DNA from: Pyrococcus sp. ST04 | GTDB lineage: Archaea; Methanobacteriota_B; Thermococci; Thermococcales; Thermococcaceae | Direction: 5' to 3' | Assembly: GCF_000263735.1 (NCBI RefSeq) | Contig: NC_017946.1 | Coordinates: 475,348 to 539,347, forward strand | Length of the DNA stretch: 64,000 nt | Shown: piece by piece, positions 51,125-63,490 of the stretch | How positions within the stretch are numbered: position 1 is the first letter of the stretch | Layout of the letters: each line of letters opens with the position of its first letter | Notes under the pieces: model-generated | Databases searched by the model: none | Told to the model about the DNA's origin: nothing | What the model saw: only the letters and a program-made list of their open reading frames with translations | Position numbers and translations under genes: made by a program

Positions 51125-52411
51125 TTAGAGGAGGTGCTTCCTCTTTTCATAATCTTGTGAATGCCAATCGGAAGAGCGTGTTCTGAGTTCTATCATATGA
51201 GCAACCTTCTCCGCCCTCTTCTTTGCTTCTTGAACGTCCCTATCCCATGCGAGAACTACTCCAAGCCTCCTTCCAGGATATGCCTCGGGCTTTCCGAAGA
51301 GCCTAACCGTTGCGTTTGGAATGCTGAGGGCCTTTGCAAGTCCTCGGAACCTTGGAGAATATCCAGATACCTTAGCCTTTATGACGTGAGTCGCTGCTGG
51401 GATTAGCATTGGGAACAGCCTGTAGCCTTCTACCCACTCTCCTGGGATTGGGAGCCCAAGAACAGCCCTCAGGTGAAGGCCAAACTCCGAAAACCCAGTT
51501 GGGTGAGAGGCCAATGTGACCATTCCCGTGTCGTGGGGTCTTGGGGAGACCTCATTGGCCCAGACCTTATCCCCCTTCACGAACATTTCAACCCCAAAGA
51601 GACCAAGACCTCCAAGGACATCGGTTATCCTCTTCGCAATTCTATAAACCTCCCTTTCAGCCTTTTCGCTTATCTCAGCCGGTTGCCAGCTAGCGTGGTA
51701 GTCACCATCAATCTGATAGTGACCCACAGGCTTCGGGAATGTCGTGACTATCTCACCGTTCTCATCATAATGCCTAACGGCCAGCTCGGTTATCTCAATG
51801 TCGAAGTCTATGTGCTCCTCGACTATTATCTTCTCCGCACTTCCCCTGGCCTTTGTTTTTGCCTCCTCCCACGCCTTTGGAATGTCTTCAGGCCCTTTAA
51901 CAAAGTAAGATCCCTTTCCAGATGAGCTCATTATTGCCTTTGTGTGGCAGGGATAGCCTATCTTCTCGCAAGCCTCATACAACTCATCCAAGGTTGTGGC
52001 GTACATATATCTGGAGGTAGGAACCTTTGCCTCTTTAACAAGGGTCTCTCTCAGCCTTTCCCTGTGCATCGCTATCCAAGTTGCCCTAGCATTTGGGACG
52101 ACAAAGTAGCCATCCTCCTCAAACTCAAACAGCGCGTCGAGGTTAATGGCCTCTATCTCGGGGATTATCGCATCTGGCTTTTCCCTCTCAACAACGCTCC
52201 AGAGAAAGTCCTTATCCATCATGTTGCCAACGTAACTTCTATGGGCAACTTGCATAGCGGGGGCGTTTGCATACCTGTCAACAGCAACAACCTCAACACC
52301 AAGCCTCTGAGCCTCAATCGCTATCTCCTTACCAAGTTCACCGCTACCAAGGAGAAGGATCTTTTGGGCTGAATCTGTTGTGGCGGTTCCCAACTCGTCC
52401 CTCAGCTTTAT
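51125..52411 (-). CDS. purT: Formate-dependent GAR transformylase
   Basis: 428 residues from a GTG at 52411 (an upstream GTG at 52423 is part of the GGTGG binding site). ATP-grasp enzyme forming FGAR from GAR, formate and ATP. ILLLGSGELGKEIAIEAQRL, SSSGKGSYFVKGPEDIP and NEVSPRPHDTGMVTL are diagnostic. With PurP it means both one-carbon steps use free formate instead of folate. Divergent from purM. Confidence 0.95.
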   Translation of the reverse strand: MKLRDELGTATTDSAQKILLLGSGELGKEIAIEAQRLGVEVVAVDRYANAPAMQVAHRSYVGNMMDKDFLWSVVEREKPDAIIPEIEAINLDALFEFEEDGYFVVPNARATWIAMHRERLRETLVKEAKVPTSRYMYATTLDELYEACEKIGYPCHTKAIMSSSGKGSYFVKGPEDIPKAWEEAKTKARGSAEKIIVEEHIDFDIEITELAVRHYDENGEIVTTFPKPVGHYQIDGDYHASWQPAEISEKAEREVYRIAKRITDVLGGLGLFGVEMFVKGDKVWANEVSPRPHDTGMVTLASHPTGFSEFGLHLRAVLGLPIPGEWVEGYRLFPMLIPAATHVIKAKVSGYSPRFRGLAKALSIPNATVRLFGKPEAYPGRRLGVVLAWDRDVQEAKKRAEKVAHMIELRTRSSDWHSQDYEKRKHLL

Positions 52412-52423
52412 CACAATAACCAC

Positions 52424-52537
52424 CCCACGTATATATTGACGTGTATATGTTAAAATTATCAGGATATTTAAGATTTTTTAAGCATATAAATGGCAAACCT
52501 TTTAAGGTTATCACTTCACCATCTCTCGGTGGTGTTC
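52424..52537. promoter_or_regulatory. Divergent purT/purM promoter region
   Basis: AT-rich gap. CACGT-ATATATTG-ACGTG (about 52427-52444) is an inverted repeat close to the purT start. TTTTAACATATACAC on the reverse strand is a TATA candidate for purT; GCATATAAATGG near 52483 is one for purM. The repeat could let one regulator control both genes. Confidence 0.4.
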
Positions 52538-53539
52538 ATGCTCACCTATGCCCAAGCTGGAGTCGACGAAGAGAAAACTTCAAGGGCATTGAAGGCAATC
52601 ATAGAAGTTGCAAAGAGAACTTTTTCCTTTAGACAGGGAAAACTTGGTGAACCCGGGGATATAGGACACTACGCGGCTCTCCTAGACTTTGGAGACTTTT
52701 ACCTGGCAATGACAACCGATGGTGTTGGTACAAAGGTTCTGGTTGCAGAAGCAGTCGGGAGGTTTGACACGATAGGGATTGACATGATAGCGATGAACGT
52801 GAACGATCTACTTTGCATCGGTGCCGAGCCCATAGCCCTCGTGGATTACTTCGCAATTAGGGAACCCAAAGAAGAAATCTTTGAACAGGTTGCCAAGGGC
52901 CTTTATGAGGGAGCAAAACAGGCTGGAATAGCTATAGTTGGCGGTGAAACTGCTGTTATGCCTGATTTAGTGAACGGCTACGACCTCGCTGGGACGGCCA
53001 TAGGCGTTGTTAAGAAAGATGAAGTTGTCACTGGTGAAAAGATAAAACCCGGAGATGCCGTTATAGGGATTTCAAGCTCTGGAATACACTCCAATGGTCT
53101 GACACTAGCCAGAAAGCTTCTAATCCCAAAGTATGGGCTGGAATATGAGTACGAAGGAAGAAAGCTTTGGGAGTGGCTTCTCGAACCAACGAGGATATAC
53201 GTTGAACCAATACTTGAACTCTTAAAGAGCGTTGAAGTTCATGGTCTAGCCCACATAACGGGTGGAGGTCTGCTCAACCTCAAAAGACTAACAGCTTACG
53301 GCTTTGACATAGAAATGCCCCCACTGGAAGGAATATTCAAGCTAATTCACAAAAATGGGGTTCCCCTGGATGAGATGTTCAGAGTGTTCAATATGGGAGT
53401 CGGATTCATGGTAGTAGTTCCAGAGGAAGAAAAAGAAGAGGCCCTCGAAATACTGAACAGGTACTATAGGAGCTGGATTCTTGGAAGCGTCGTCAAGGAG
53501 AAAGGGATAAGGATCAGGAACTACAATATAAAACTTTAG
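52538..53539 (+). CDS. purM: Phosphoribosylformylglycinamidine cyclo-ligase
   Basis: 333 residues from the ATG at 52538, preceded by GGTGGTG; the longer frame from 52490 lacks homology at its start. [36 protein letters not shown] and [20 protein letters not shown] are PurM motifs. Converts FGAM to AIR with ATP, feeding PurK/PurE. A hairpin follows the stop. Confidence 0.95.
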   Translation: MLTYAQAGVDEEKTSRALKAIIEVAKRTFSFRQGKLGEPGDIGHYAALLDFGDFYLAMTTDGVGTKVLVAEAVGRFDTIGIDMIAMNVNDLLCIGAEPIALVDYFAIREPKEEIFEQVAKGLYEGAKQAGIAIVGGETAVMPDLVNGYDLAGTAIGVVKKDEVVTGEKIKPGDAVIGISSSGIHSNGLTLARKLLIPKYGLEYEYEGRKLWEWLLEPTRIYVEPILELLKSVEVHGLAHITGGGLLNLKRLTAYGFDIEMPPLEGIFKLIHKNGVPLDEMFRVFNMGVGFMVVVPEEEKEEALEILNRYYRSWILGSVVKEKGIRIRNYNIKL

Positions 53540-53569
53540 AGTATTAACCTTTACTACTGTTTTTCAAAC

Positions 53570-53591
53570 AATTTGAGCCTTTTCTCAAATT
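53570..53591 (+). terminator. Hairpin downstream of purM
   Basis: AATTTGAG-CCTTTT-CTCAAATT is a perfect 8 bp stem with a 6 nt loop, 30 bp after the purM stop, followed by ATTTTAAAC. A plausible transcription end or RNA-stabilising hairpin. Confidence 0.45.
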
Positions 53592-53616
53592 ATTTTAAAC
53601 ACCTCCATCAAGAAAT

Positions 53617-53655
53617 TATCAAACTTCAAGTTTGATAGAAAAAGCTTATAAATTA
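53617..53655. promoter_or_regulatory. 21 bp perfect palindrome and TATA box
   Basis: TATCAAACTT-C-AAGTTTGATA (53617-53637) has 10 bp arms around one central base. It is followed 7 bp later by GCTTATAAATTATA (53644-53657), a good TATA box for the gene at 53751. Position directly upstream of the TATA box suits an activator or a repressor site. Confidence 0.6.
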
Positions 53656-53750
53656 TAGATCCTATAAAATTATGCTAGTACATTAGTAATAGGAGTTCCA
53701 TAGTATGGAAGAAACATGAGAAAAAGCATTCGGGCGTGAGGGTAATGAGG

Positions 53751-54707
53751 ATGAAGAATGTTTTCATTTTAGTTCTTTTCATAATCCTGATTTTTGTTAT
53801 TGGGTATGCTTTTCAAAATACCCAGAAATCTATCAACAACTGCTTCTTACTTCTTCCCGCCAATGTCAAGGAGGAAAACTTAGATGTCGTTGCACACTTC
53901 GATAACGTGACTGTTTTAAGAGTCGTTGAGAGCAAGGGGCTTTATACAAGGATTGGGAATTACATTATCAGGAAGAACGGGAAGATGTATATGATAAATT
54001 CTTCCCAAGCATACTTCTTTCCATGGGGTTTCATAGCCTCCATTCAGAGATCAAAGACATTGAACGTGCAACTAATCATAATGAACTTGAGTCAACCCAA
54101 GGTTAACGTAACCGTCCAAAATAAAGAAACAACTGTTAGAGTGAAGCAACTTGTCGCATGTAGTTATGATAGAAAGCTACTGTGGGAGTATGAAGCTGGA
54201 GTTCCTTACCACTGGATTATCCATTATGGGGAAGAGATGCCGAGCAGAGAAGGAGTGAGTTACCCCTCCATTTTGACTTCGAGCACAGAAAGCTACCTCT
54301 TCCTAGTTGAGATTCACTCAGCTCCCCGAGAGGTTCCCTCTATAAGGCGTTGGGTGGGTGAGGATTGGGTCTATATATTTGGCAAAAATGGCCTCGTCAA
54401 GAAGTTGAGTCTCGGAAAGGATTCCTGGCCCAAGAGGAATGTTTTCATATCCTCAGCTGGAAATTACACAATTCTAGGGTTCGAACAGCCTCAAGAGGAT
54501 GGCTCCCCAGCGTATGGTAGGGTTTTAATATTCAAAGGGGCAGAGGTCATCTTCAACAAAACGTTCTCCTATAAGTCAGGATGTCTGTGCTATATCATTC
54601 CAGGCTGGGGGAACATTGACGAGAACGGATACGCAACCTTTGGACTGTACACAGGCATTGGAATCTACAATGCTACAAGTGGCAAGTTCACGTACAAAGA
54701 GTCCTGA
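53751..54707 (+). CDS. Membrane-anchored hypothetical protein
   Basis: About 318 residues from the ATG at 53751 (MKNVFILVLFIILIFVIGYA); GTG 53736 and ATG 53745 are in-frame alternatives. A single N-terminal hydrophobic segment is followed by an extracellular beta-rich domain with many NVTV/NYT-type sites. WEYEAGVPYHWIIHYGEEMP and IFGKNGLVKKLSLGKDSW suggest propeller-like strands, but no family is clear. Expressed alone from the promoter with the 21 bp palindrome. Function unknown. Confidence 0.6.
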   Translation: MKNVFILVLFIILIFVIGYAFQNTQKSINNCFLLLPANVKEENLDVVAHFDNVTVLRVVESKGLYTRIGNYIIRKNGKMYMINSSQAYFFPWGFIASIQRSKTLNVQLIIMNLSQPKVNVTVQNKETTVRVKQLVACSYDRKLLWEYEAGVPYHWIIHYGEEMPSREGVSYPSILTSSTESYLFLVEIHSAPREVPSIRRWVGEDWVYIFGKNGLVKKLSLGKDSWPKRNVFISSAGNYTILGFEQPQEDGSPAYGRVLIFKGAEVIFNKTFSYKSGCLCYIIPGWGNIDENGYATFGLYTGIGIYNATSGKFTYKES

Positions 54708-54945
54708 TTTTTACTCTCTTTTAAGTAGTTGCACTAGTGGGAAGGCAAATCTATGACTAATAATGCTTTTAACCCCTCACCCCTCACTATATCTTATCCC
54801 TCTCTGTGGGTTGCCTATAAGAATTGCATGATCTAGCGTCAAATTTTTTATTATGATTATGGCTTATTGACGAATTCTGAATGGGCAAGATATTTTAGGG
54901 CGGGGTATAACTTATTTGGTGCTGATACTCGTACAGGAATTTTGC
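54708..54945. other. Non-coding interval
   Basis: About 240 bp upstream of the ribonucleotide reductase promoter. AT-rich, no open frame of note, no strong hairpin seen. Confidence 0.35.
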
Positions 54946-57683
<2,738 letters not shown>

Positions 57684-57737
57684 TTCCTCTTCTTAACATT
57701 TTTAAGCCCCATACTCTCTTTTCCCTTGGGACATAAA

Positions 57738-58718
57738 ATGAGGAAGTACTGGGATCTAATAATTGTGATTGCCCTTTCATTGATTTTAGACCTGGTAATA
57801 TTTATAGCTCCTGAGAGCATAATAAGGAAGGCCCTTGGCCTAATTTTTGTCCTTTTTCTTCCTGGTTATGTTTTCATAACTGCTCTCTTCCCTGAGAGGA
57901 AAGAGCTGGACAACCTCGAAAGGTTGGCCTTGAGCTTTGGTCTAAGCATAGCTATAGTTCCACTAATAGGTTTGGCCCTAAACTACACTCCCTGGGGAAT
58001 AAGGCTTAAACCGATCCTTGTGTCGTTAACTGTATTCAATGTAGCCTTCTCCATCATCGCGATTTATAGGAGGGCTAATGCAATTAACCCTTGGATTCCC
58101 TGGATAAGCATAGAGGATCTAAAAAGGGAACTCGAATGGGAAAAGGCGAGCAAGCTGGATAAGGCCCTAACGGTGATTTTGCTGATATCAATTATAGTTT
58201 CTATTGGAGTTTTAATTTATGTTGTAACACATCCGAAGCCTGGAGAGGCATTTACCGAGTTCTACATTTTAGGGCCGAAAGGGAAAGCTGCAGATTATCC
58301 TACAAAACTTTTCGTGAATGAGACGGGGAGGGTTATTATTGGGATAGTTAATCACGAGCATAGGAATGTTACATATTACGTTGAGATATGGCTCGTCAAT
58401 TTAACTTACAATTTCACTACCAACGAAACCATAATCCATGAGATGTACTTGATGAACAGGTTTAACGTGACACTCCCTTCAATTCCCGTGAATATAGAGG
58501 GCAACTGGACGCCTCAATTTGAGATGAACTATACGTTCAAAATAGATAAACCAGGGAAGTGGCAGATTTGGTTCCTCCTATTCAAAGACAAAGAACCTCC
58601 AATTCCTAAAGAGTGTTTAATGGGTGCAAATTGTTTAAGTGAGAAATGGAGAATTATAGAAGCTATAAATGGAACTATACAATCGTTAAAGTTAAACGTT
58701 AGGGTTATAGAGATTTAG
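57738..58718 (+). CDS. DUF1616-like membrane protein
   Basis: 326 residues from the ATG at 57738. Four N-terminal membrane segments (LIIVIALSLILDLVIFIAP, ALGLIFVLFLPGYVFITALF, FGLSIAIVPLIGLALNYTPW, VFNVAFSIIAIYR) give way after another helix near 155-172 to an extracellular domain with many N-x-T/S sequons. The LFLPGYVFITALFPE block is the mark of DUF1616. Function unknown, linked in other archaea to surface protein or glycan loci. Its stop overlaps the convergent small gene by 4 bp. Confidence 0.8.
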   Translation: MRKYWDLIIVIALSLILDLVIFIAPESIIRKALGLIFVLFLPGYVFITALFPERKELDNLERLALSFGLSIAIVPLIGLALNYTPWGIRLKPILVSLTVFNVAFSIIAIYRRANAINPWIPWISIEDLKRELEWEKASKLDKALTVILLISIIVSIGVLIYVVTHPKPGEAFTEFYILGPKGKAADYPTKLFVNETGRVIIGIVNHEHRNVTYYVEIWLVNLTYNFTTNETIIHEMYLMNRFNVTLPSIPVNIEGNWTPQFEMNYTFKIDKPGKWQIWFLLFKDKEPPIPKECLMGANCLSEKWRIIEAINGTIQSLKLNVRVIEI

Positions 58719-58957
58719 TGGCTTAAGACTTCGTACACCTTTTTGGCGACTATTATTGAAAAAACTATCAAGAGAACCTCTATTAAGGGTTTGAGATTTT
58801 CTTTCTGATCCTTTGATAAGAAAAGAGATCCAACTTCTAAGGTTATTAGCAGGCCTATAAGAGCTAACGTCAGAAATACGTCGATACTCTCTGTAGCCAG
58901 CGCTGAAATTAGGAACCATGCGGACAGAAATATTATTGCATAGTCCTCTACATCCAT
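58715..58957 (-). CDS. Small two- to three-helix membrane protein
   Basis: 80 residues, nearly all hydrophobic: AIIFLSAWFLISALATE, IDVFLTLALIGLLITLEVGS and LIEVLLIVFSIIVAKKVYEV. It overlaps the stop of the preceding reverse gene by 10 bp, so it is co-transcribed. No family recognised. Confidence 0.55.
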   Translation of the reverse strand: MDVEDYAIIFLSAWFLISALATESIDVFLTLALIGLLITLEVGSLFLSKDQKENLKPLIEVLLIVFSIIVAKKVYEVLSH

Positions 58958-59706
58958 CTTTCGACTCCCCCTAACTTCCGGGCAGTTATTTTCACTCTCC
59001 CTCTCTCAAATGTGAAATTCTCGCTAACTATTACTTCCCCTGTTCCCTTGCTTAGACCCAAGAGGATTGAAGAGCATATTGGACAAGCTACTTGGGAGCA
59101 ATCTTCTATGTTACTTCTGCAGAATTTAATTTGCCTTGGCTTTACATAAATCGTGTAAACATCATCTCCCTCTTCAATGTAGACTTCATCGGCAAGCCCT
59201 AAAGATTTCAAAACAGAACCGGCAACACTCTCAACTCCTCCAACCCCTATCCCATTCAGACTTCCCTCTAAGTGTTCTTCAAACTTTTTAACTAAGTGAA
59301 GACCAGTTGGTTTGAGGAGAATTCCCATTTGTCTCTCGCTTGGCGCTGAGCTTAGGAAGACAACGTCCTCACCAAGTCTTCCTAGATCAAGATCAAAATC
59401 CCTACTTAAGGGAATAAAGACTCCACCCTCGGGGAGGTTCTCGTAAGGGGGAATGTAGATTGCATTCCCCTCAAGCCCAAGATCCCTAACTATGCTTTTT
59501 AGGGTTAAATGGTATGAAGAGAGGGTTGATGAGAGGGCATCTGCCTTTACGTATTCTCCAGATTTCAAGGCTAGGATAGTTGCCCCAATGAATACCCCCG
59601 CAAATCCTAGGTTTATCATCTTAGGAGTCTGAGTTATAACCCCGATTATTACGATTATTCCACCAATTATTCCAGCCACGATTCCGGTTATTATTTGGAT
59701 TCTCAT
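58948..59706 (-). CDS. Membrane-anchored hypothetical protein
   Basis: 252 residues from the ATG at 59706, which follows GGTGGTTGTGAG; the frame open to 59769 would run over the divergent promoter. Two N-terminal membrane helices (IITGIVAGIIGGIIVIIGVI, MINLGFAGVFIGATILAL) precede a soluble domain. A Cys cluster (FCRSNIEDCSQVACPICSS) near residues 201-219 may bind metal. Divergent from the gene at 59768. I do not recognise the family. Confidence 0.65.
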   Translation of the reverse strand: MRIQIITGIVAGIIGGIIVIIGVITQTPKMINLGFAGVFIGATILALKSGEYVKADALSSTLSSYHLTLKSIVRDLGLEGNAIYIPPYENLPEGGVFIPLSRDFDLDLGRLGEDVVFLSSAPSERQMGILLKPTGLHLVKKFEEHLEGSLNGIGVGGVESVAGSVLKSLGLADEVYIEEGDDVYTIYVKPRQIKFCRSNIEDCSQVACPICSSILLGLSKGTGEVIVSENFTFERGRVKITARKLGGVERWM

Positions 59707-59767
59707 CGCTCTCACAACCACCGTTAATTTTAATAAATCTTTTCTTTTTCTTAGCTGGGGAAAGAGC

Positions 59768-61552
59768 ATGAAAAAAGTACTTCTCCTTGTGTTGATGTTT
59801 CTGATTCTTTCCCCAGTTGGGGCCGTTGAAAGGCAGCTTAGGTATGAAGATGTTAAATCGAACGATGAGGGGGTATATATATTCTTTTCTTCGTTGGCTA
59901 AGCTCTCAAATGAGGTGTTGGAATTAGTAGTTGAGGAAGGGAATGCAACTTCAAAGTTTGAACTGCTAGATACAATAGTTAATAAGACGCTTTGGGAGTT
60001 ACCATATTATAGGAGTATAGGTGTTGGAGCAAGAATTGAGAAGTTCTTGAAGCCCTTCATAAAGATGAGAGACGGATTAAGGGATGTTAAAACAGGTCAA
60101 GCTGAGTTCTTTAGATGGTACAATGTTTTGAAAAAGAGTAGAAGTTTCTCCGCCTATTCTAAGGCAGCCTCTGCTTTGATTCTTATGAAAAATGGGAGAG
60201 ATACTATAGTTGAGGCAAGTAAGGAGATAAAAAGTCTGAACTTTATTATGGAAAATGGTAGCGTGAAAAGAATTGATGTAAATTTTGAAGACAATATAGA
60301 GAGATTAGACAGGCTTATTGATTACTATTCAAGGCTTCTTGAGAGACTTAAGGTTCCAGAGGGTTTTTTTGTCAACGTTTCTAAGCTGAATCCCTATGCG
60401 ACAGAGCCAGTTATAATATATGGAGCAGGAGAGGGGCTGAAAAATATAATCCTTTATGTTGGAAATGAAAGTTTTGATGTGGGATCTCCATTCTCGATAA
60501 CTTATTCATTTCCTCGTCCGGGTGTTTACGAGGTTTATGCAACGGCAGTCAACGGTTCAAGGCTCGTAAAGTCAAACATCATTGTTGTAAACGTAACAAA
60601 GATGCCAACGAAGATTGTTGTTGAAAAAAGGGTTTATGGGTATGTTTCCACTCCTTTGGTTCTTTCTGGTTCTTTGGTTGATGCTCTCTCAAGGCCATTG
60701 GCGAATAGAACCCTCTTAGTAATTTCTTCGGGAGAGGAGACCTATGTTATTACAGATGTCAATGGTGTCTTTAGAAAGATTTACTCTCTGGATTCCCTCG
60801 GAACTATCAACGTTAGGATTCTTTTTGAAGGAGACGATGTCTATGAAAATTCATCGGCGAGCGTTACCCTTGTCTTTCTGAGATTACCAGTAACGTTGAA
60901 AATAGAGGGTGAGGAGAAGGCTAGAATTGGGAGTACTTACAGAGTTTATGGGGAAGCTTTGGGCCTTAGAAATGGTACCCTTTTAATTTATGTTGACAAT
61001 AGGACTCATGGAAGTGTTAATGTTAGGAATTCTAAGTTCACATTCAACTTAACATTTGAGGTACCAGGTACTCACGAGATATTTGTTGCATTTCCTGGGG
61101 ATAATACTCACGCTCCTGCAAAGTCTAATGTCTTGGTCGTTAAGGTGTATGTTCCCCCGTATGCGGAAGTTGCTGGTTTTATCTTACTTTTAATTCTAAT
61201 GTATGCAGTTTTTAGAATAACCAAACGCAAAAGAAGTAAGAAAAAGATAACATTGCATGATATTATCGCGGGAGTTGAAGAAAGAGAGGAAGAGAAGAGA
61301 AGTGTAAGGGAGGCGTATAGGTGGCTTTATAAGAGACTTATTTCTCAATATGGCCTGAAGCCTTCGATAACCCCCAGGGAACTATACAGGTTTCTATCCA
61401 AGGAGAGATTTGCCCCATACCTAAGGAAAGTCACTGCTATACATGAGGTTCACGTGTACGGAATGAGACGATTACCCTCTAAGACAGTTAAGGACTTCTT
61501 TAGGAGTCTCTCTGTCCTCATAATTTCAAAGATCATAGGTGAGGAGTTATGA
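59768..61552 (+). CDS. Membrane-anchored Ig-like protein with DUF4129-like tail
   Basis: 594 residues. Signal peptide KKVLLLVLMFLILSPVGAVE, a helical extracellular part (residues 25-200), several Ig-like beta repeats (VNVTKMPTKIVVEKRVYGYV; LVDALSRPLANRTLLVISS; VNVRNSKFTFNLTFEVPG) and a transmembrane helix AGFILLLILMYAVFRITKR near residue 475. The cytoplasmic tail REAYRWLYKRLISQYGLKPS and ITPRELYRFL matches DUF4129, usual beside transglutaminase/MoxR genes. It couples by 4 bp to the next gene. Beta repeats resemble those of the 952-residue protein at 41334. Confidence 0.75.
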   Translation: MKKVLLLVLMFLILSPVGAVERQLRYEDVKSNDEGVYIFFSSLAKLSNEVLELVVEEGNATSKFELLDTIVNKTLWELPYYRSIGVGARIEKFLKPFIKMRDGLRDVKTGQAEFFRWYNVLKKSRSFSAYSKAASALILMKNGRDTIVEASKEIKSLNFIMENGSVKRIDVNFEDNIERLDRLIDYYSRLLERLKVPEGFFVNVSKLNPYATEPVIIYGAGEGLKNIILYVGNESFDVGSPFSITYSFPRPGVYEVYATAVNGSRLVKSNIIVVNVTKMPTKIVVEKRVYGYVSTPLVLSGSLVDALSRPLANRTLLVISSGEETYVITDVNGVFRKIYSLDSLGTINVRILFEGDDVYENSSASVTLVFLRLPVTLKIEGEEKARIGSTYRVYGEALGLRNGTLLIYVDNRTHGSVNVRNSKFTFNLTFEVPGTHEIFVAFPGDNTHAPAKSNVLVVKVYVPPYAEVAGFILLLILMYAVFRITKRKRSKKKITLHDIIAGVEEREEEKRSVREAYRWLYKRLISQYGLKPSITPRELYRFLSKERFAPYLRKVTAIHEVHVYGMRRLPSKTVKDFFRSLSVLIISKIIGEEL

Positions 61553-62583
61553 GAAGGGCCTTGTATATTACACTAATGATATTTGGAATTATGATAATTA
61601 TAATGCCCATCTCCTTACCCGTATTCACAACGACATCCGATTTTAGCGTTTTCAATCCATCTTGGATTGGAGTCTCTCAGTTTGGTAAGATGCTCTTTGC
61701 TGGGGGGAAGGTTTACCCAGTATTAGTACCTTTTAATTCCTTCAACCTAAGGGAGAAGGAGGGAACTCTGATAATCATTGCCCCAGATCTCAGTTATTCT
61801 TCATTTGAAATTGAGGAAATTAAGGAGTTCGTTAGGGGGGGAAATACACTGATTCTTATGGATGACTTTGGAACGGGAAATGAAATCCTCGAGGGGCTAA
61901 ACCTCAGCGTGAGGTTTTCTAGGAAAATGCCGGTTGATATCTTCTATATGAAGGACTATCACTTCCCCGTTGTCGTGAAGATAAATGATGAGAGGTTATC
62001 TGCTGGAGTTAGGGGTATACTTCTGAACGTTCCTTCCGTAATAGAATATCCCAATGGAACAGCATTAACTAGCTCTGTATCTATGCTGGGAAGAAACTTT
62101 AAGGAGTACCCAATTCTCGTGACGTTGAAGTATGGAAATGGTAATATCGTGTTATTCTCAGATCCAAGCGTCTTTACAAATGAGATGATAAAATACAACA
62201 GAAGGTTTGTTGAGAACTTCATAAAGGCATATGTTAAGTATCCCGTTTATATAGATGAGGCTCACCACTCAAACTTTAATCTTGTCCAGATGGGAACCGT
62301 AGTGATAAGGAGGAACGTTAACAAGATAACAATATTTTATATTATAGCTTCGATATCTTTTCTAGCCCTTTTCATAGAGTCTGGTTTGGCATATAAAATC
62401 CTTGCAAAAGCTTTATCACTGGTATTTGGATGGCTCTTTAAGAAGGAAAAGGAAGATATTAGGAGTATAGTTGGGAGACTTAAGAAGGAGGGCTATGACG
62501 AAAATGTGCTCCTTAGAATAATCAATGGAATAGAGAAAGCCAGAAGGTTGGGTGGTGGATATGGACGGAAAGAAGTTTCTTAA
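61549..62583 (+). CDS. DUF4350-like membrane protein
   Basis: 344 residues. An N-terminal transmembrane helix (YITLMIFGIMIIIMPISLPV) is followed by a flavodoxin/GATase-like domain with GTLIIIAPDLSYSSFEIEEI, KEFVRGGNTLILMDDFGTGN and VLFSDPSVFTNEMI, then YIDEAHHSNF and a second helix FYIIASISFLALFIESGLAY. This is the DUF4350 layout found in MoxR/DUF58 operons. Function unknown. It overlaps the MoxR gene by 23 bp. Confidence 0.75.
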   Translation: MRRALYITLMIFGIMIIIMPISLPVFTTTSDFSVFNPSWIGVSQFGKMLFAGGKVYPVLVPFNSFNLREKEGTLIIIAPDLSYSSFEIEEIKEFVRGGNTLILMDDFGTGNEILEGLNLSVRFSRKMPVDIFYMKDYHFPVVVKINDERLSAGVRGILLNVPSVIEYPNGTALTSSVSMLGRNFKEYPILVTLKYGNGNIVLFSDPSVFTNEMIKYNRRFVENFIKAYVKYPVYIDEAHHSNFNLVQMGTVVIRRNVNKITIFYIIASISFLALFIESGLAYKILAKALSLVFGWLFKKEKEDIRSIVGRLKKEGYDENVLLRIINGIEKARRLGGGYGRKEVS

Positions 62584-63490
62584 TATGCTAAAGAGGGAAA
62601 TTCATAAGGCCGTCGTTGGAAAGGATGATGTTATAGAACTCTTGGCGGTTGCTTTACTTGCTGAAGGTCACGTTATAATAGAGGGAATCCCTGGGGTAGC
62701 AAAGACAACAATAGCCAAGAGTTTTGCTCAAGTTCTGGGCCTTAAATTTTCTAGAATCCAACTAACTCCCGACTTACTACCAGCTGATATTCTTGGAACA
62801 GTATACTATGACCAAGTCGAAGGGGTTTGGAAGATCAAGAAGGGGCCAATATTTGCGAACATAGTTCTTGCCGATGAGATTAACAGAGCCCAGCCCAAGA
62901 CCCAGTCCGCGCTATTAGAGGCAATGCAGGAGGTTCAGGTAACGATTGAGGGAAAGACATTTCAGCTCGAAAGGCCTTTCCTTGTAATAGCAACTAAGAA
63001 TCCCTTAGAGTTTGAAGGTGTTTACAATCTTCCAGAGGCTCAGATAGATAGATTCCTTCTTGAGATAAAGATAGGGTATCCTAGTGAGGATGAGGAAATC
63101 GAGATGCTGAAGAGGAAGGATAGGGGAGAGTTCTCTGAAGTTAAGAGAATATTTTCCAGGGAGCAGATACTGGCACTAATAAAGAGTGTAAAAAAAGTTA
63201 AAACGAGTGAAGAAGTTATCAAGTATCTCCACTCCATAATAAAGGAGACGAGAATAGACGATAGGCTTTTAATAGGAGCTTCCCCGAGAGCAGCAGAACA
63301 CCTCCTATATGCGGCAAAGGCAAAGGCCTTTCTTGAAGGTAGGGATTACGTCATTCCTGACGACGTAAAACAACTAGCAATCCCCGTTTTGGCTCATAGA
63401 CTTATAGTTAAGCCCGAATATGAGGTGGAAGGTGTAAAGGGAGAGAGCGTTGTCAAGGATATCATTGAAAAAGTTGAGGTGCCGATATGA
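62561..63490 (+). CDS. MoxR-family AAA+ ATPase, second copy
   Basis: 309 residues from the ATG at 62561 (GGTGGTGG upstream; a GTG at 62552 is less likely). Walker A GIPGVAKTTIAKSFA near residues 41-55, Walker B VLADEINRAQPKTQSALLEA near residue 104, ATKNPLEFEGVYNLPEAQID and GASPRAAEHLLYAAKAKA follow. Clearly diverged from the paralogue at 39433, so the two operons are old duplicates. It shares an ATGA overlap with the DUF58 gene downstream. Confidence 0.93.
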   Translation: MDGKKFLNMLKREIHKAVVGKDDVIELLAVALLAEGHVIIEGIPGVAKTTIAKSFAQVLGLKFSRIQLTPDLLPADILGTVYYDQVEGVWKIKKGPIFANIVLADEINRAQPKTQSALLEAMQEVQVTIEGKTFQLERPFLVIATKNPLEFEGVYNLPEAQIDRFLLEIKIGYPSEDEEIEMLKRKDRGEFSEVKRIFSREQILALIKSVKKVKTSEEVIKYLHSIIKETRIDDRLLIGASPRAAEHLLYAAKAKAFLEGRDYVIPDDVKQLAIPVLAHRLIVKPEYEVEGVKGESVVKDIIEKVEVPI

